The position numbers were made by a program, and so were the translations under genes. The notes below the pieces were generated by a model, which saw only the letters and a program-made list of their open reading frames with translations, had not been told where the DNA came from and ran no database searches. A stretch of 64,000 nt of DNA, from NCBI RefSeq assembly GCF_007752135.1, contig NZ_CP036298.1, positions 682,001-746,000 on the forward strand. The letters run 5' to 3'. Below, in pieces: positions 37,201 through 46,496 of this stretch. The number at the start of each line of letters is the position of its first letter. Positions within the stretch are counted from its first letter, which is position 1. Source of the stretch: Aureliella helgolandensis. GTDB lineage: Bacteria; Planctomycetota; Planctomycetia; Pirellulales; Pirellulaceae.

Positions 37201-38388
37201 CCAGGTGCGGTTACCGAGTTCGATGACCTGTTTGAACTCTGTTTTGTGTCGATGGTGCGCGCAGCGGTGCAGAACGCAGTCAATTGGAGGCACGCGGAGC
37301 TTGTCGGAGCCGGAAAGGTGTTGCCTCCGCTGACCGATTTGGATTTCCACGACGGGGAATCGCTGGGGGAGTTGGAACCACGAAGCGATGCTTTGGTGGC
37401 CGTCCTAGAACGCTTGACGGAAGTCATGCTTGGAAGTTGGCTGGCGCACTCGAGAACTCTCCGGCTGAGCGCGCTGGAAACGGTGGACAATTCGCGGAGT
37501 TGGACACGGTTGGTCGACTTCATCAAGCGATTTGGTGGCGAGCTGTTTACGCAGTCTTTCTTGCGTTTGGGCAATGTCCGCGCCATCCTTCACCAGGGAG
37601 TCGGGCATTGGCTCGACCAGTTGGTTGAGGAGGGATATGAAGACGATTTGAGCGAGCTCTTCGCCGCGATTGAAGCGGGAGAGATCGAGCGATCGCATGT
37701 CGAGAAACTGCTAAGCGTGGTGCTCGAAGCGGTGATTGATCACTATAGCGAGTACCGTGATTACAACAGCACGACAACGCAGTCCGATCGCGGTGAAATG
37801 CTGTACATGTTATTGGACTTCTTGCGGCTGCGAGTCCGGTACGATCGCGTCTCCTGGAATCTCAAGCCGATCTATTGGACGCATGAAGTGCTCGTTCGAG
37901 CTGGCTGCCACCAAACTGCGTTGCAGTGGCGTCGGGCGCTGGCCGAACGCATCGGTCGTGAAAGCGAAAGCTATCTCGAGAACCTGCAGCAGCTTCAGTC
38001 TCAGTATGCAATGCGCATGCCCACCGTCTCTGATCGACTTCATGAGCGTTTTACACGCCCCATGACCGTTGATCGGATGCGGGCTTTAGTAGGGCCGGCC
38101 GTCCGGCAATTCCGAGAGACAGGAGCCACTTCCAGCGTCTTTGAATTGTTAATCGACGAATGCAAATTGATGATGGAACAGCCCACCGGAGTTGGACTCG
38201 ATGTCCCACAATGGCTCTCCGACCTGGAGGATGAAGTCGATAGCATCCTGGAAAGTCAGCGTGGCTTCTTTCAGAAACCACGTTCTGACAATGTTGTGGC
38301 TTTTCGCGAAATGTCCAGTGAAGAGATTTTAGCCCAGTTAGCGACCGCCGCTCGCAACATTGAATCTCTAAATCTTCCCAGTGAATAG
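34219..38388 (+). CDS. Large soluble orphan protein, 1389 aa
   Basis: I do not recognise a family. There is no signal peptide. The chain is largely helical with many Leu/Trp/Asp-rich segments. One small-residue segment near 320-345 (AAAVLAGTILMASGISGGGP) could be membrane-seeking. An acidic low-complexity stretch spans about 705-760 (DDFDEHSELVGYGDDEEG, DVPEEDGGETTTELVEE). Its size and repeat-like helical composition suggest a scaffold. The listed ATG at 34219 has a poor ribosome site. The stronger site belongs to a short overlapping frame starting at 34203, so the N-terminus is uncertain. sthA follows 30 bases after the stop and may be co-transcribed. Confidence 0.75.
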   Translation: MPPPSRYLPYQAFEPIWLLSVDERSLAAKKTLAEDLVQVLGYLNFSSGRIDPKTLSAFNRIYVAALPGTPFEGLPAWLQIQQWLQDELARLAESNSAFGDCEQAEVLLELVWLNFLPAYLDFHKDLLFHQEPEGIFNGFFLGRAVEAVLQQGEPWGQVDRIVEGAIRKLNDYVGYRPVAVLEGRRLEPYGHEWVRPVPLWTAGIGTANGLYHDVIEKCMDILQATDADILRQASFDLNMLEELSLDPRAYDFDHPVNQRPNYHFGQWDPHRIDNAGNYRRFVVQQVTIDALLARVHEDADGLEDELLFEAAAVLAGTILMASGISGGGPGAFASTVSVASLMGPIAAYRDEFYNQLLTQLQGNHRERLFKEHQIRRQPFGGARQHLNTYLAKHRACQLEHVHLARLFARMGNEPAAKEQSDVVPVPSARIVSRIDCLMTAADNHLQLRQVDKAAEISPQIMDWVERGIQCGAIVDPWNILGFSGNFARFEGPDSAVHDHRVDDLVQIMEYYFALQSRIWREASASGRTDLCKQLESQMRQATAWWRKYAAYEVSDVEATDPLESLESAVLVAKALQLWHAGDASSGDVRFWAPHAELFDSPKAYALVVESLLERNDFVASMALLVHWLGQADRVGLQKGDDSFSELARRWMQRFEHRLYHDEPGSKLDWSVAQKFFDYLEANAGDYWEPPVFALGSRGSKPGSGLAGTLGDDFDEHSELVGYGDDEEGIFDAAYENVIYNDTTDDGVDSDVPEEDGGETTTELVEESNRLNQHLTFLNAVAQMWKGAAVSRHLSQEIAEQTPAAASRLESMEGWAAQAAANRHGLLVLLQDVAAHRIPKTSADHEAMSRYDRQRLVKESLLERIIATAVETADARRLLLAKLCAVNPQSPSVERELSSLPQDDRSAIELVGKLIQGEHDQVKSLFPRLFTALRSKKLLYIPLARGGDPALIYSVRLRRRIMSHLLVWLPRQGFFDEACQLIETARFMEHHNPIGPGAVTEFDDLFELCFVSMVRAAVQNAVNWRHAELVGAGKVLPPLTDLDFHDGESLGELEPRSDALVAVLERLTEVMLGSWLAHSRTLRLSALETVDNSRSWTRLVDFIKRFGGELFTQSFLRLGNVRAILHQGVGHWLDQLVEEGYEDDLSELFAAIEAGEIERSHVEKLLSVVLEAVIDHYSEYRDYNSTTTQSDRGEMLYMLLDFLRLRVRYDRVSWNLKPIYWTHEVLVRAGCHQTALQWRRALAERIGRESESYLENLQQLQSQYAMRMPTVSDRLHERFTRPMTVDRMRALVGPAVRQFRETGATSSVFELLIDECKLMMEQPTGVGLDVPQWLSDLEDEVDSILESQRGFFQKPRSDNVVAFREMSSEEILAQLATAARNIESLNLPSE

Positions 38389-38418
38389 CCTTCTAGATCT
38401 ACCTCAAAGGAATGCCGC

Positions 38419-39804
38419 ATGAGTCTCAATAAGTTTGACATGATCGTGATCGGTACCGGTCCCGGTGGCGAAGGGGCGGCCATGCAAGCCGCGAAAGAAG
38501 GAAGGCGAGTCGCCGTATTTGAGCGTTACAATCACATTGGCGGAGGTTGCACGCACTGGGGGACCATTCCCAGCAAGGCACTGCGGTTCTCGATCTACAC
38601 AGCAATGGAAACACTCAATAGTCCCTTCGTGAAATCGATGGGGCTTCGTCCCCATCCGTCACTGGCAATGCTCCGGGCCAGCGCCCGTTCGATCATTACC
38701 AAGCAGGAGTCGATGCGGCAGAATTTCTATGAGCGAAACCAAGTCCCCGTGATCCGGGGGCAAGCCCGCTTCGTCGATCCCCATACGGTGGAAATTGATG
38801 ATGGGACTCAGTACAAGGCCGATAACTTTGTCATCGCCGTGGGCTCCCGTCCCTTCCGGCCCGACGGAGTTGACTTTAACCATCCTAAAATCTTCGATAG
38901 CGACACAATCCTTGAGTTGAACGACCGCCCGCACTCCATCACGATCTATGGTGCTGGCGTAATTGGTTGCGAGTATGCATCCATGTTTCGCAACTTGGGA
39001 ATTAAAGTCAATCTCGTCAATACGCGGGAGAAATTGTTGGAGTTTCTGGATGATGAGATTATCGATGCGCTCTCTTACCACTTGCGCGATAAAGGGATTT
39101 TGATTCGCCACAATGAGCAGTTCGCGAGGATTGAGGGGCACGATGACGGCGCCGTACTCTATCTCGAGAGTGGTAAGCAGCTTAAGACGGATATCGTTTT
39201 GTGGGCCAACGGACGCAGCGGCAACGTCGAGAATTTGGGACTTGAGAACATCGGGCTCACTCCCAATAAACGTGGCCATATCAAAGTCAATGAGCAACTG
39301 CAAACCGATGTCGAACATATCTATGCAGCTGGTGATGTGATTGGGTATCCTTCGCTAGCGAGCGCCGCGTACATGCAAGGACGCGCCGCAGCGCTGCATG
39401 CCTGTGGGTGCGTGGATCGTTGCATGAAAGTGACGGATATTCCAACTGGGATTTACACCAGTCCCGAGATATCCAGCATCGGGCAAACCGAACGCGAACT
39501 CACTGCTGCGAAAGTTCCCTATGAGGTTGGGCATTCTCAGTTTAAGAGTCTAGCTCGAGCTCAGATTACTGGACGCACCGTCGGCATGCTCAAGATCCTG
39601 TTCCATCGCGAGTCGCTGGAGATACTCGGGGTGCATTGCTTTGGGGCGAATGCAGCCGAAATTATCCATATTGGCCAAGCAATTATGAAACAACCGCCGC
39701 CGAACAATACGCTTGACTATTTCATCAATACGACGTTCAACTATCCGACCATGGCAGAAGCCTACCGAGTCGCGGCCCTCAACGGATACAACCGAGTGTT
39801 CTGA
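38419..39804 (+). CDS. sthA: Soluble pyridine nucleotide transhydrogenase (SthA-like), 461 aa
   Basis: This is a flavoprotein of the disulfide-reductase family. It shows the FAD-binding [20 protein letters not shown] and [16 protein letters not shown], where Thr-His-Trp replaces the second redox Cys as in SthA. The NAD(P) motif is [15 protein letters not shown], the second FAD motif is [17 protein letters not shown], and the C-terminal dimerisation domain follows. Lack of the CxxxxC pair supports transhydrogenase over lipoamide dehydrogenase. It equilibrates NADPH and NADH in the cytoplasm. A Shine-Dalgarno AAAGGA precedes the ATG. Confidence 0.92.
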   Translation: MSLNKFDMIVIGTGPGGEGAAMQAAKEGRRVAVFERYNHIGGGCTHWGTIPSKALRFSIYTAMETLNSPFVKSMGLRPHPSLAMLRASARSIITKQESMRQNFYERNQVPVIRGQARFVDPHTVEIDDGTQYKADNFVIAVGSRPFRPDGVDFNHPKIFDSDTILELNDRPHSITIYGAGVIGCEYASMFRNLGIKVNLVNTREKLLEFLDDEIIDALSYHLRDKGILIRHNEQFARIEGHDDGAVLYLESGKQLKTDIVLWANGRSGNVENLGLENIGLTPNKRGHIKVNEQLQTDVEHIYAAGDVIGYPSLASAAYMQGRAAALHACGCVDRCMKVTDIPTGIYTSPEISSIGQTERELTAAKVPYEVGHSQFKSLARAQITGRTVGMLKILFHRESLEILGVHCFGANAAEIIHIGQAIMKQPPPNNTLDYFINTTFNYPTMAEAYRVAALNGYNRVF

Positions 39805-40091
39805 GTGTTGACGATCGGCAAGTTCCCTGCGAAGCACGCTCTGTTTAGGTTGAGCTGCGTTGCAGGGAATCCAAGTTGCAGGGCTCAGGGTTGCGGGTAT
39901 CGAAGCTTCGGAAGCAACTAAGGACCGTCGGAACAATAAGTGTCGCCAGATCGCTCCGCCGATCGGCATTTTCCCGAACGAACCGGCGGAGCGGTTCGGC
40001 GACTATCCGCCAATAATGGTTCCGAAGGTTCTAAGTGTGGATCACCTGCAAGCGGGTGGTTTTCAGAACTCACTGCTGCGGTTGCGTAGCG

Positions 40092-41342
40092 TTAAGGATC
40101 GCGTCTCAGGTCGCTAGCTGGGGCGGCGTATTGGCTGGCGTACCAGTGGATCCAGGCGGCTCGATCGTATCCGAAGGACTGGTTCGTCAGTTGGGTCAAT
40201 GTATTGCGGACGCTGGCATTCTCGATGGGGACACTGATCGTCTTTTGCCCTCCGGTGGAGAACGATCCGCTGGTCGGGCTGGCGTTGGTCGCCTCACTGC
40301 CCACGGTCATGGAGTGCGTCGTCGTGATCGCATTGATCAACGGGAGGATCGCCGATTGGGCCGACAGTCGCCCCAAGCCCTCAGCAGCGCGATTGACCAT
40401 GGTATTGTCCGCATTGCCGAGGTAGCCGGTTAGGACTGGGATGGCCACCTCCGCGCCGTACGATGCGACCAGATCCATGGCGCGCGCCCGCACCTGAGGA
40501 TCGGCGTCCTGCATGCTGACTTGCGTCAAAACTCGCGCCGTTTCGAAGTTCTGGAATCTGGCCAGGATTTCGGTGTACATCATCCGGAGAGGTGCTGGGA
40601 TTTCTTTTCGAGAATCGAGCAGGTAGTCCGAGATTGTGCCGACCACCAGCGGATTGTCTAGTTGTTGGATGCCGAGCACCGCATCTTGGTAGTTTTTGTT
40701 TTGTGGATTTGCGTTGCGACTGCTCAGCACGTTGTGCCATCGCCGCAGATCCTTGGTGGCTTCGACCGTCTGCTTGGCAAGCTCTTCTTCTGCCTGCTGG
40801 TGGGCAATCGATTCCGGAAAACGCCACAGCCGTCCCTGCCGGACCTTCCCCAATTGCTGGCCCATGATCACTTCTTTTTTCTGCCAGCGTCCGTTACGGT
40901 CCTTCATGTAGTCGGCGGCGACTCGCACCGCATTGTCATCCGGCGCAATATCCACAGTGGCCAATTGGTGGGCTTTGGCTAAATCGGCCAATCCATGTTT
41001 GAGGCACCAGACGACCAACTCTCGCTGGCCTTCGACGGTTCGAGGTGCTTGTGCGGCCAACTGCGCGTACTCGGCTCGGTCCTTCGATAATGCCTCATAG
41101 CCGCTTCCCAAAACCAACTCGGATTTCAAGACCTGGATATAAACGCCCGGGTCGATCTCTACCGTCCAGACGGTGGTGGAGTTGCCAGCAATTTCCACCT
41201 CCGCAGGCTGCCCTAGGACTTTGCCAGAAATGATTCTGCCGTCCTTGTAGTGGAAGAGGTCGGCCTGAACGGTGGAGGCTAAGGATGCCAATAGTAGCAG
41301 GCTCAGGCTGATGGATCGTCCATGGATGGAGTAGGGCATCAT
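40092..41342 (-). CDS. Exported HEAT-repeat-like protein, 416 aa
   Basis: A signal peptide (SISLSLLLLASLASTVQA, residues about 9-26 from the ATG at 41342) is followed by a short beta domain (LFHYKDGRIISGKVLGQPAE). This is the kind of strand opener seen in planctomycete secreted proteins. Residues about 230-360 contain repeating helix pairs of the HEAT/PBS-lyase style (DADPQVRARAMDLVASYG, ADNTMVNRAAEGLGRLS). The C-terminus ends in YDRAAWIHWYASQY. It is probably a periplasmic scaffold. The frame opens upstream to 41405; the double ATG at 41339-41342 gives the cleanest signal peptide. It is divergent from the KAS gene at 41560. Confidence 0.75.
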   Translation of the reverse strand: MMPYSIHGRSISLSLLLLASLASTVQADLFHYKDGRIISGKVLGQPAEVEIAGNSTTVWTVEIDPGVYIQVLKSELVLGSGYEALSKDRAEYAQLAAQAPRTVEGQRELVVWCLKHGLADLAKAHQLATVDIAPDDNAVRVAADYMKDRNGRWQKKEVIMGQQLGKVRQGRLWRFPESIAHQQAEEELAKQTVEATKDLRRWHNVLSSRNANPQNKNYQDAVLGIQQLDNPLVVGTISDYLLDSRKEIPAPLRMMYTEILARFQNFETARVLTQVSMQDADPQVRARAMDLVASYGAEVAIPVLTGYLGNADNTMVNRAAEGLGRLSAQSAILPLINAITTTHSMTVGSEATNASPTSGSFSTGGQKTISVPIENASVRNTLTQLTNQSFGYDRAAWIHWYASQYAAPASDLRRDP

Positions 41343-41559
41343 CGGAAAACGCTCTGCAAAAACGGCGGCAAATGGCGAGACTGGCCCCTGAGAGGCTGCT
41401 TCCATTATACAGGGACCGCAAACTCGATCTAATCGATTTGATGGTTCAAGTTGAAGTGCCCCCGGAATAGGGTGCGATTTTGAAGCCCTTGCGGAATGGG
41501 GGGGCTCTGGGATAATTCTCTATTCCCTCAAGTACCGCAGAGTTTTCAAGAGCCGTGCC

Positions 41560-42819
41560 ATGCCCGCCATCGATCAGACAGCCCAATTACCAGATGAACA
41601 ACGCATCGTGATGACAGCGGTGGGGCTCACGAGCCCCAATGGCAATGATCTGGAGACCTACCGGCAAAATTTGCTGGAAGGCCGCAGTGGCGTGCAACCG
41701 TACGAAATTCGGTACGTTGGCAAGACGTTGGCAGGGATCTGCGACTTTCCGGCGACGCAGTACCAATCCAAAAAGGATGCCCGCCGCGGTACGCGGGCCG
41801 GATCCGTGGGCATTTGGGCCGCCAATGAAGCCGTTGGCCGCAGCGGGCTGGATTGGGAGAACGTCGATAAGTCTCGTGTCGGGATCTATATTGGTGTTAC
41901 CGAGCACGGCAATGTCGAAACGGAAAACGAGATTTTCCAGATCAAAGGTTTTGACTACGACACGCAATTTTGGTCGCACCACCACAACCCTCGAACCGTG
42001 GCCAACAATCCGGCTGGCGAAGTCGCGTTGAATCTCGGGGTTACCGGTCCGCACTACACCATCGGTGCCGCCTGTGCCGCTGGCAACGCGGGGATCATCC
42101 AGGGGGCGCAAATGCTGCGTCTCAATGAATGCGACGTCGCCATTGCAGGTGGGGTCTCCGAAAGCATTCATACGTTCGGAATTTTCGCCAGTTTCAAAAG
42201 CCAAGGAGCCTTGGCCGAGAACGAAGACCCCACCAAGGCTAGCCGTCCCTTTGATCTCGATCGCAATGGAATTGTTGTTTCTGAAGGGGCCTGCTTGTAC
42301 GTCTTGGAGCGGCTCAGCGACGCCAAGCGGCGCGGTGCCCAGGTGATCGCCGAAATCGTCTCTTACGCGATTAATACCGACGCTACCGACTTTGTCTTGC
42401 CGAACCCTGAACGGCAGGCGGAGTGTATCGAGTTGGCATTGAAACGCGCCGGATTGTCTGCTGGCGACATGGATATCGTAAGCACCCATGCGACCGGGAC
42501 GAGCAGTGGCGATGCACAAGAGTGTACTGGTTTACGCAAAGTCTTTGCGAACTGCGAGCAGACGTTCTTCAACAACACGAAGAGCTTTATCGGTCACACG
42601 ATGGGAGCCGCCGGGGCATTGGAGCTAGCGGGGAATCTCCCCTCGTTCCAAGATGGAGTGTGCCATGCGACGATCAATTTGGACAATCTTGATCCCGCTT
42701 GCGCCTTGGATGGCTTGGTGGCCAACGAGCCACGTCAACTGAAACGGCATCGCTACATTCTCAACAATTCCTTTGGTATGTTGGGAATCAATTCCGTGCT
42801 CATTGTGCGGCCTGTCTAA
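41560..42819 (+). CDS. Beta-ketoacyl-ACP synthase II-type condensing enzyme, 419 aa
   Basis: This is a thiolase-fold condensing enzyme. The catalytic triad is Cys in IGAACAAGNAG, His in THATGTSSGD and His in FIGHTMGAAGALE, so it is an active C-H-H KAS rather than a chain-length factor. Another conserved motif is RPFDLDRNGIVVSEGA. The length matches FabF. No acyl carrier protein or ketoreductase gene is adjacent, so it may serve a specialised lipid or polyketide step rather than housekeeping FabF. A small Cys-rich gene follows 12 bases downstream. Confidence 0.88.
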   Translation: MPAIDQTAQLPDEQRIVMTAVGLTSPNGNDLETYRQNLLEGRSGVQPYEIRYVGKTLAGICDFPATQYQSKKDARRGTRAGSVGIWAANEAVGRSGLDWENVDKSRVGIYIGVTEHGNVETENEIFQIKGFDYDTQFWSHHHNPRTVANNPAGEVALNLGVTGPHYTIGAACAAGNAGIIQGAQMLRLNECDVAIAGGVSESIHTFGIFASFKSQGALAENEDPTKASRPFDLDRNGIVVSEGACLYVLERLSDAKRRGAQVIAEIVSYAINTDATDFVLPNPERQAECIELALKRAGLSAGDMDIVSTHATGTSSGDAQECTGLRKVFANCEQTFFNNTKSFIGHTMGAAGALELAGNLPSFQDGVCHATINLDNLDPACALDGLVANEPRQLKRHRYILNNSFGMLGINSVLIVRPV

Positions 42820-42831
42820 TTCGGAGGGGGT

Positions 42832-43125
42832 ATGGACTCTGCGGACGATACCAGCGGCGAACTTGACATCACCTCAGATCCCTTTCCGTCGCAACCACCG
42901 ACTCCGGGCGGGGCTGGGCAGCGGCGCTTGCCCAGCCTGCGTTCCCAGCAGGGGCAATCGATTGCGAATCCGTCGCGACGCTCCAAAAGTGTGCGGGCCA
43001 TTTTTAGTTGCTGTCACGTCTATGCCCATATCGCCGTTCCGCCGAAGGTCGTGACGGGAGAGATCAAGATTTGGCGAGTCCACTGCCCACGCTGTGGCCG
43101 GCTGGTGGTCATTCCCAATAGCTAA
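42832..43125 (+). CDS. Small Cys-rich (zinc-ribbon-like) protein, 97 aa
   Basis: The N-terminal half is a disordered Pro/Ser/Gly/Arg stretch. The C-terminal 40 residues hold FSCCHVYAHIAVPP and, after a short strand, VHCPRCGRLVVIP. The C-x-x-C pair plus upstream Cys-Cys-His resembles a zinc ribbon. It starts 12 bases after the KAS stop, so the two are probably co-transcribed. The role is unknown. The composition of the first half is poor, so a later start is possible. Confidence 0.55.
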   Translation: MDSADDTSGELDITSDPFPSQPPTPGGAGQRRLPSLRSQQGQSIANPSRRSKSVRAIFSCCHVYAHIAVPPKVVTGEIKIWRVHCPRCGRLVVIPNS

Positions 43126-43143
43126 CACGGCACTCGTCGCTAA

Positions 43144-43274
43144 AGGGCTGTTGAAATAGTACCCGCTGTGTGAGCAAGGAGCTGTGTGAGCAAGGAAAGG
43201 CGGTTATCCCTGCAGGGCAATTAAGGACGTTACCGCCGCGGTAAAATTCAAATTGCTGTTAAATCAACAGCCCG
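43144..43274 (-). repeat. Dispersed repeat copy 2 (inverted relative to copy 1)
   Basis: Read on the minus strand it shares with 19881-20067 the blocks GCTGTTGATTTAA, GCAATTTGAATTTTA, CGTCCTTAATTG, TTTCCTTGCTCAC and ACTATTTCAACAGCCC. It holds one copy of the terminal unit instead of three. It lies in the intergenic space after the 97-aa gene. There is no ORF. Confidence 0.85.
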
Positions 43275-43311
43275 ATAGCACTGGGGGGGCGTGAGGCGAT
43301 TTGCGTGGCGG

Positions 43312-44664
43312 CTAGCTCTGCAGGAGATCTGTTACGACCTGCCCATCGCTCCAGCGTAGCGGTCGGCCTACGGGAGTCTGCATTTCGAACTCGTGATCGA
43401 TCCCCAGTGCCCGGAGCAACGTGGCATGCAAATCAGGGACGGGCACGATGTTCTCGGTGATCTTTTGGGGATCGACCGTGGCGTTGCCCTTGCGGTTGAT
43501 GATGTCGCTCTCTGGATTGGCTGCAGTGGCTCCGTGCACGTATCCGCGTCGGAAATTGCCACCCGCCAGCACGGCGCTGAAGCCATGGGGCCAGTGATCG
43601 CGGCCTCCGGCTGGATTGATCTGAGGAGTTCGCCCGAATTCTCCTCCGCAAAACACGATGGTATCGTTGAGCATATCGCGGGCATGGAGTTCGGACAATG
43701 TCGCAGCTAAGGCAGCATCGAGTACGCGAGCCTTGGAGGATTGCAACTCGTGATTGTTGATGTGCGTGTCCCAGCCACCCAATTCGACTTCCACGCAGCG
43801 GACTCCGGCGGAGAGCAAGCGAATGCCAGCCAAGCAACCGCGGCCAAAGGCGTTATCGCCAAATTTGTCGACGGTGGATGCACTCTCTTGCTGGACGTCA
43901 AAGGCGGTCAGTTGATCGCTGCTCATCATTCTCACTGCGTTCTCCGTCGCCGTTTGGTGAAGCGTGCGCTGTCGATTCAGGTTCGCCAGTCGCCCACGCT
44001 GGAATTCATCCTCAAGAGTCCCGAGCAAAACGTCCAAACGCTGGGTGAGGGATTCCTCTGAGACACGGGGAGTTAGATTGGGGATGGGAGCGGCCACATC
44101 GCCAATTTGGAATGCGTCGAAACTAGGGCCGAGGTAACCTCCACGGGCTGGCCATTCACCGGGGACAATGGAGATATGCCGCGGTATTTCCAGATTGTTT
44201 GCACTTTGGTAGCAAACGACCGAGCCAATCGCAGGGTGAACGAGTGTGGGGTCGGGACGCCAGCCGGTTTTCAGATGGTAGGTGGCGCGCTCATGGTCCC
44301 CCTCCTGACTGACGATGGAACGCAGTAGAGTAGCGTGGTGCAGTTGTTCTGCGGTAGCGGGCAGCGTATCGGCAATTTGCACGTTTGGTATCGAGGTGGT
44401 GATGCCGCGCGTCTCCCCGCCATATTTCGTACCGGGGTGCGGATCGAAGGTCTCAAGTTGACTAGCTCCCCCCTGCAACCAAATCATCATCAGCGATTTG
44501 GGCCGCGTCTGCGCAGCACCCTCTGCGGCGCGTGACAGCTGTTCGGCAAAACGAGTCATCCATGCAGCTCCAGTGGCTGTCGCGATGCTTGTCAGCATTC
44601 GTCGGCGATGCATGAGGTGTAGGCTGTTGCACCCGACTGGTAGACGGTTGGTGGGTTGGCACAT
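43312..44664 (-). CDS. DUF1501 protein, 450 aa
   Basis: This is a sulfatase-fold-like DUF1501 protein. A twin-arginine-like N-terminus (HRRRMLTSIATATGAAW) suggests Tat export. Hallmarks are the opener SLMMIWLQGGASQLETFDPH, then LLRSIVSQEGDHERATYH, LGGWDTHINN, CGGEFGRTPQINPAGGRDHW and PHGFSAVLAGGNFRRGYVHG. The family is paired with DUF1549/DUF1553 proteins across planctomycetes, and so it is here: the partner ends 5 bases upstream of this start. The frame can begin at TTG 44682, overlapping the partner; I use the ATG at 44664. The precise function is unknown. Confidence 0.88.
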   Translation of the reverse strand: MCQPTNRLPVGCNSLHLMHRRRMLTSIATATGAAWMTRFAEQLSRAAEGAAQTRPKSLMMIWLQGGASQLETFDPHPGTKYGGETRGITTSIPNVQIADTLPATAEQLHHATLLRSIVSQEGDHERATYHLKTGWRPDPTLVHPAIGSVVCYQSANNLEIPRHISIVPGEWPARGGYLGPSFDAFQIGDVAAPIPNLTPRVSEESLTQRLDVLLGTLEDEFQRGRLANLNRQRTLHQTATENAVRMMSSDQLTAFDVQQESASTVDKFGDNAFGRGCLAGIRLLSAGVRCVEVELGGWDTHINNHELQSSKARVLDAALAATLSELHARDMLNDTIVFCGGEFGRTPQINPAGGRDHWPHGFSAVLAGGNFRRGYVHGATAANPESDIINRKGNATVDPQKITENIVPVPDLHATLLRALGIDHEFEMQTPVGRPLRWSDGQVVTDLLQS

Positions 44665-44669
44665 AATCG

Positions 44670-46337
44670 TTAGTGATTCCAAGAGAATTCAGTGGAATTG
44701 AGGATGGCCCAATAGATGTCGCCGATCGCTTTGCGTCTCGCATTTCCCTGCTTGTCCTGCATGAATACGACAAACTTGGAGAGTTCGGTTTCGGAAGGCA
44801 TGCGATTGAGCGCGCTGACGAAAATCAACTGCACCGCCTGCTGGTCATCCTCGACAAGGGTTGCGATTCGTGAGGCGGCGCCGGTCATCGAGTTGCTGTT
44901 GGTATTTTCGGTTGCAAGCTTGCCATTCATCAGGACCAACCGCTGTGGAATGGTCACGGCTTGACCGTCGAATTCATCTTCGCCTCGGTCGCCGAAACGC
45001 TTCAGAAAATCTTGGGTGTCCCCGTAGGCTTTGAGGCGTGTGAAAATAGAGCTTGAACCGTCGAGAGCGGTTAACTTGCAGGCTTGCAACATGCTGCCCG
45101 CAACCTGTTCGGGACGCAACTGCGTCACGGGAAAGACACTCCAGCATGCTTCGTGCGCCTCGGTAATCTCAAATGGAGCTCGACTTGCCCGGCGAAACGC
45201 GTCGGACTCGGCGATCAGGCGGATCAGTCTCTTTAGATCAAATCGGTGGTTCACAAAGTCTTCTGCCAATGTGTCCATGACCGCCGGGACGGTATCATCC
45301 AGCGGTACATTGTCGACGGGAGTTACCAGTGGGCGGGAGAACATGAGGGCCCACACGCGATTCACGGTGGCGCGGGAGAACGCCCGGTTGTTCGTATGGG
45401 TAACCCACCGAGCTAGTCGCTGGCGCGGCTTTCCGTCGTCCGGTAATAGGTCTTGAGCAAACGGCACATTCGGCGCAACAACTTGTGTTTCGGATTCTCC
45501 CAGATATTCAAACTGGTATTCTTGTTCATCCTCAACAATCCCTCGAAAGACAGGATCTGCCATAGCGGTTCCAGCGAAGAATGCAGCCAGCTCATGAAAA
45601 TGGGTTTGCGCGCCATCGACGGGTTGGTCGAGACTTCCAAAGTTAACGTTACCCAGATAGTCGTCGTGGCACTGCAGGCAGTCGACCCGTTGAGCGAGGA
45701 ATACGCGGGAGACTCGTCCGGCTAGGCGGATGGGATCTCCTCGTCCCTCGTTCGCATCATCCATAGTGGCGGTGATGAAGTTGACTTGTGGAGTGTCGGT
45801 CCACAAACCTTCAGCACTCAGCATTTCAGAAACGATTTGGTCGTAAGCTCTTCCTTCGGAAAACTGCTGGGAGAGCCACGCATTGAACTTGCGGCGTCTG
45901 AAGAGCAGGAAGGGGCCATCGTTGGTGCCTACATAGGCGCGGGAAAATCGATCGGCAAAGTAATCGCTCCACCTTCGATCTTCCAGCAGGTAGCTGGTCC
46001 ACCACCGGATTTGATCCGATTCCTTAACTTGCGCCAGCGTCTGGACTTCTTCTAGTGAGAGGCCACTGCCAACGAGGGCCAGAGATAGGCGTCGGGCAAT
46101 GGTCAGATTGTCGGCAGCGGGCGCCCACTCCAATTCCGCTTCTCCGATCGTGGCCTGCACTTGTTGGTTGACGTTTTGGAGCGTTTCGGCGAATGCGTTG
46201 GCTTGATAGGCTGCTTGAAACTGTTGCGGCGGTTGGATTCGAGTGCGACGACGGAGGGTCGCTGCCACAATCAACAGGGCGGTGAGGACGACAGCTCCCA
46301 TTAGAAGGCGTTTTATCAATCTACGTCGAGCGACCAT
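44670..46337 (-). CDS. DUF1549/DUF1553 protein, 555 aa
   Basis: The N-terminal transmembrane anchor spans about 11-28 (LLMGAVVLTALLIVAATL). The DUF1549 part (about 70-260) includes RRLSLALVGSGLSLEEV and a c-type heme-like CLQCHDD (CxxCH). The DUF1553 part (about 320-540) includes RQRLARWVTHTNNRAFSRAT and RIATLVEDDQQAVQLIFVS. The pair with the downstream DUF1501 gene is the standard planctomycete two-gene unit, often with exported enzymes; its substrate is unknown. Only 5 bases separate it from its partner, so they are probably translationally coupled. Confidence 0.88.
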   Translation of the reverse strand: MVARRRLIKRLLMGAVVLTALLIVAATLRRRTRIQPPQQFQAAYQANAFAETLQNVNQQVQATIGEAELEWAPAADNLTIARRLSLALVGSGLSLEEVQTLAQVKESDQIRWWTSYLLEDRRWSDYFADRFSRAYVGTNDGPFLLFRRRKFNAWLSQQFSEGRAYDQIVSEMLSAEGLWTDTPQVNFITATMDDANEGRGDPIRLAGRVSRVFLAQRVDCLQCHDDYLGNVNFGSLDQPVDGAQTHFHELAAFFAGTAMADPVFRGIVEDEQEYQFEYLGESETQVVAPNVPFAQDLLPDDGKPRQRLARWVTHTNNRAFSRATVNRVWALMFSRPLVTPVDNVPLDDTVPAVMDTLAEDFVNHRFDLKRLIRLIAESDAFRRASRAPFEITEAHEACWSVFPVTQLRPEQVAGSMLQACKLTALDGSSSIFTRLKAYGDTQDFLKRFGDRGEDEFDGQAVTIPQRLVLMNGKLATENTNSNSMTGAASRIATLVEDDQQAVQLIFVSALNRMPSETELSKFVVFMQDKQGNARRKAIGDIYWAILNSTEFSWNH

Positions 46338-46496
46338 CAGCGGAATTCCAATCAGTTTGCTGCCATATTATCGTATATTCGTCGCCCACCGGCAAATCTT
46401 GGCTCGCTCTTGGCAATATTGGAGAGTGGGAGACGAATTCCTTTTCGAATGCCTCACTTCAAATCGCTTCACTTCGAGTACTGCTGGGAATAAACT

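Noticed and set aside
41587-42519. A 310-codon minus-strand frame opposite the KAS gene
   Set aside because: It is antisense to a gene with a complete catalytic triad and its translation shows no protein-like pattern.
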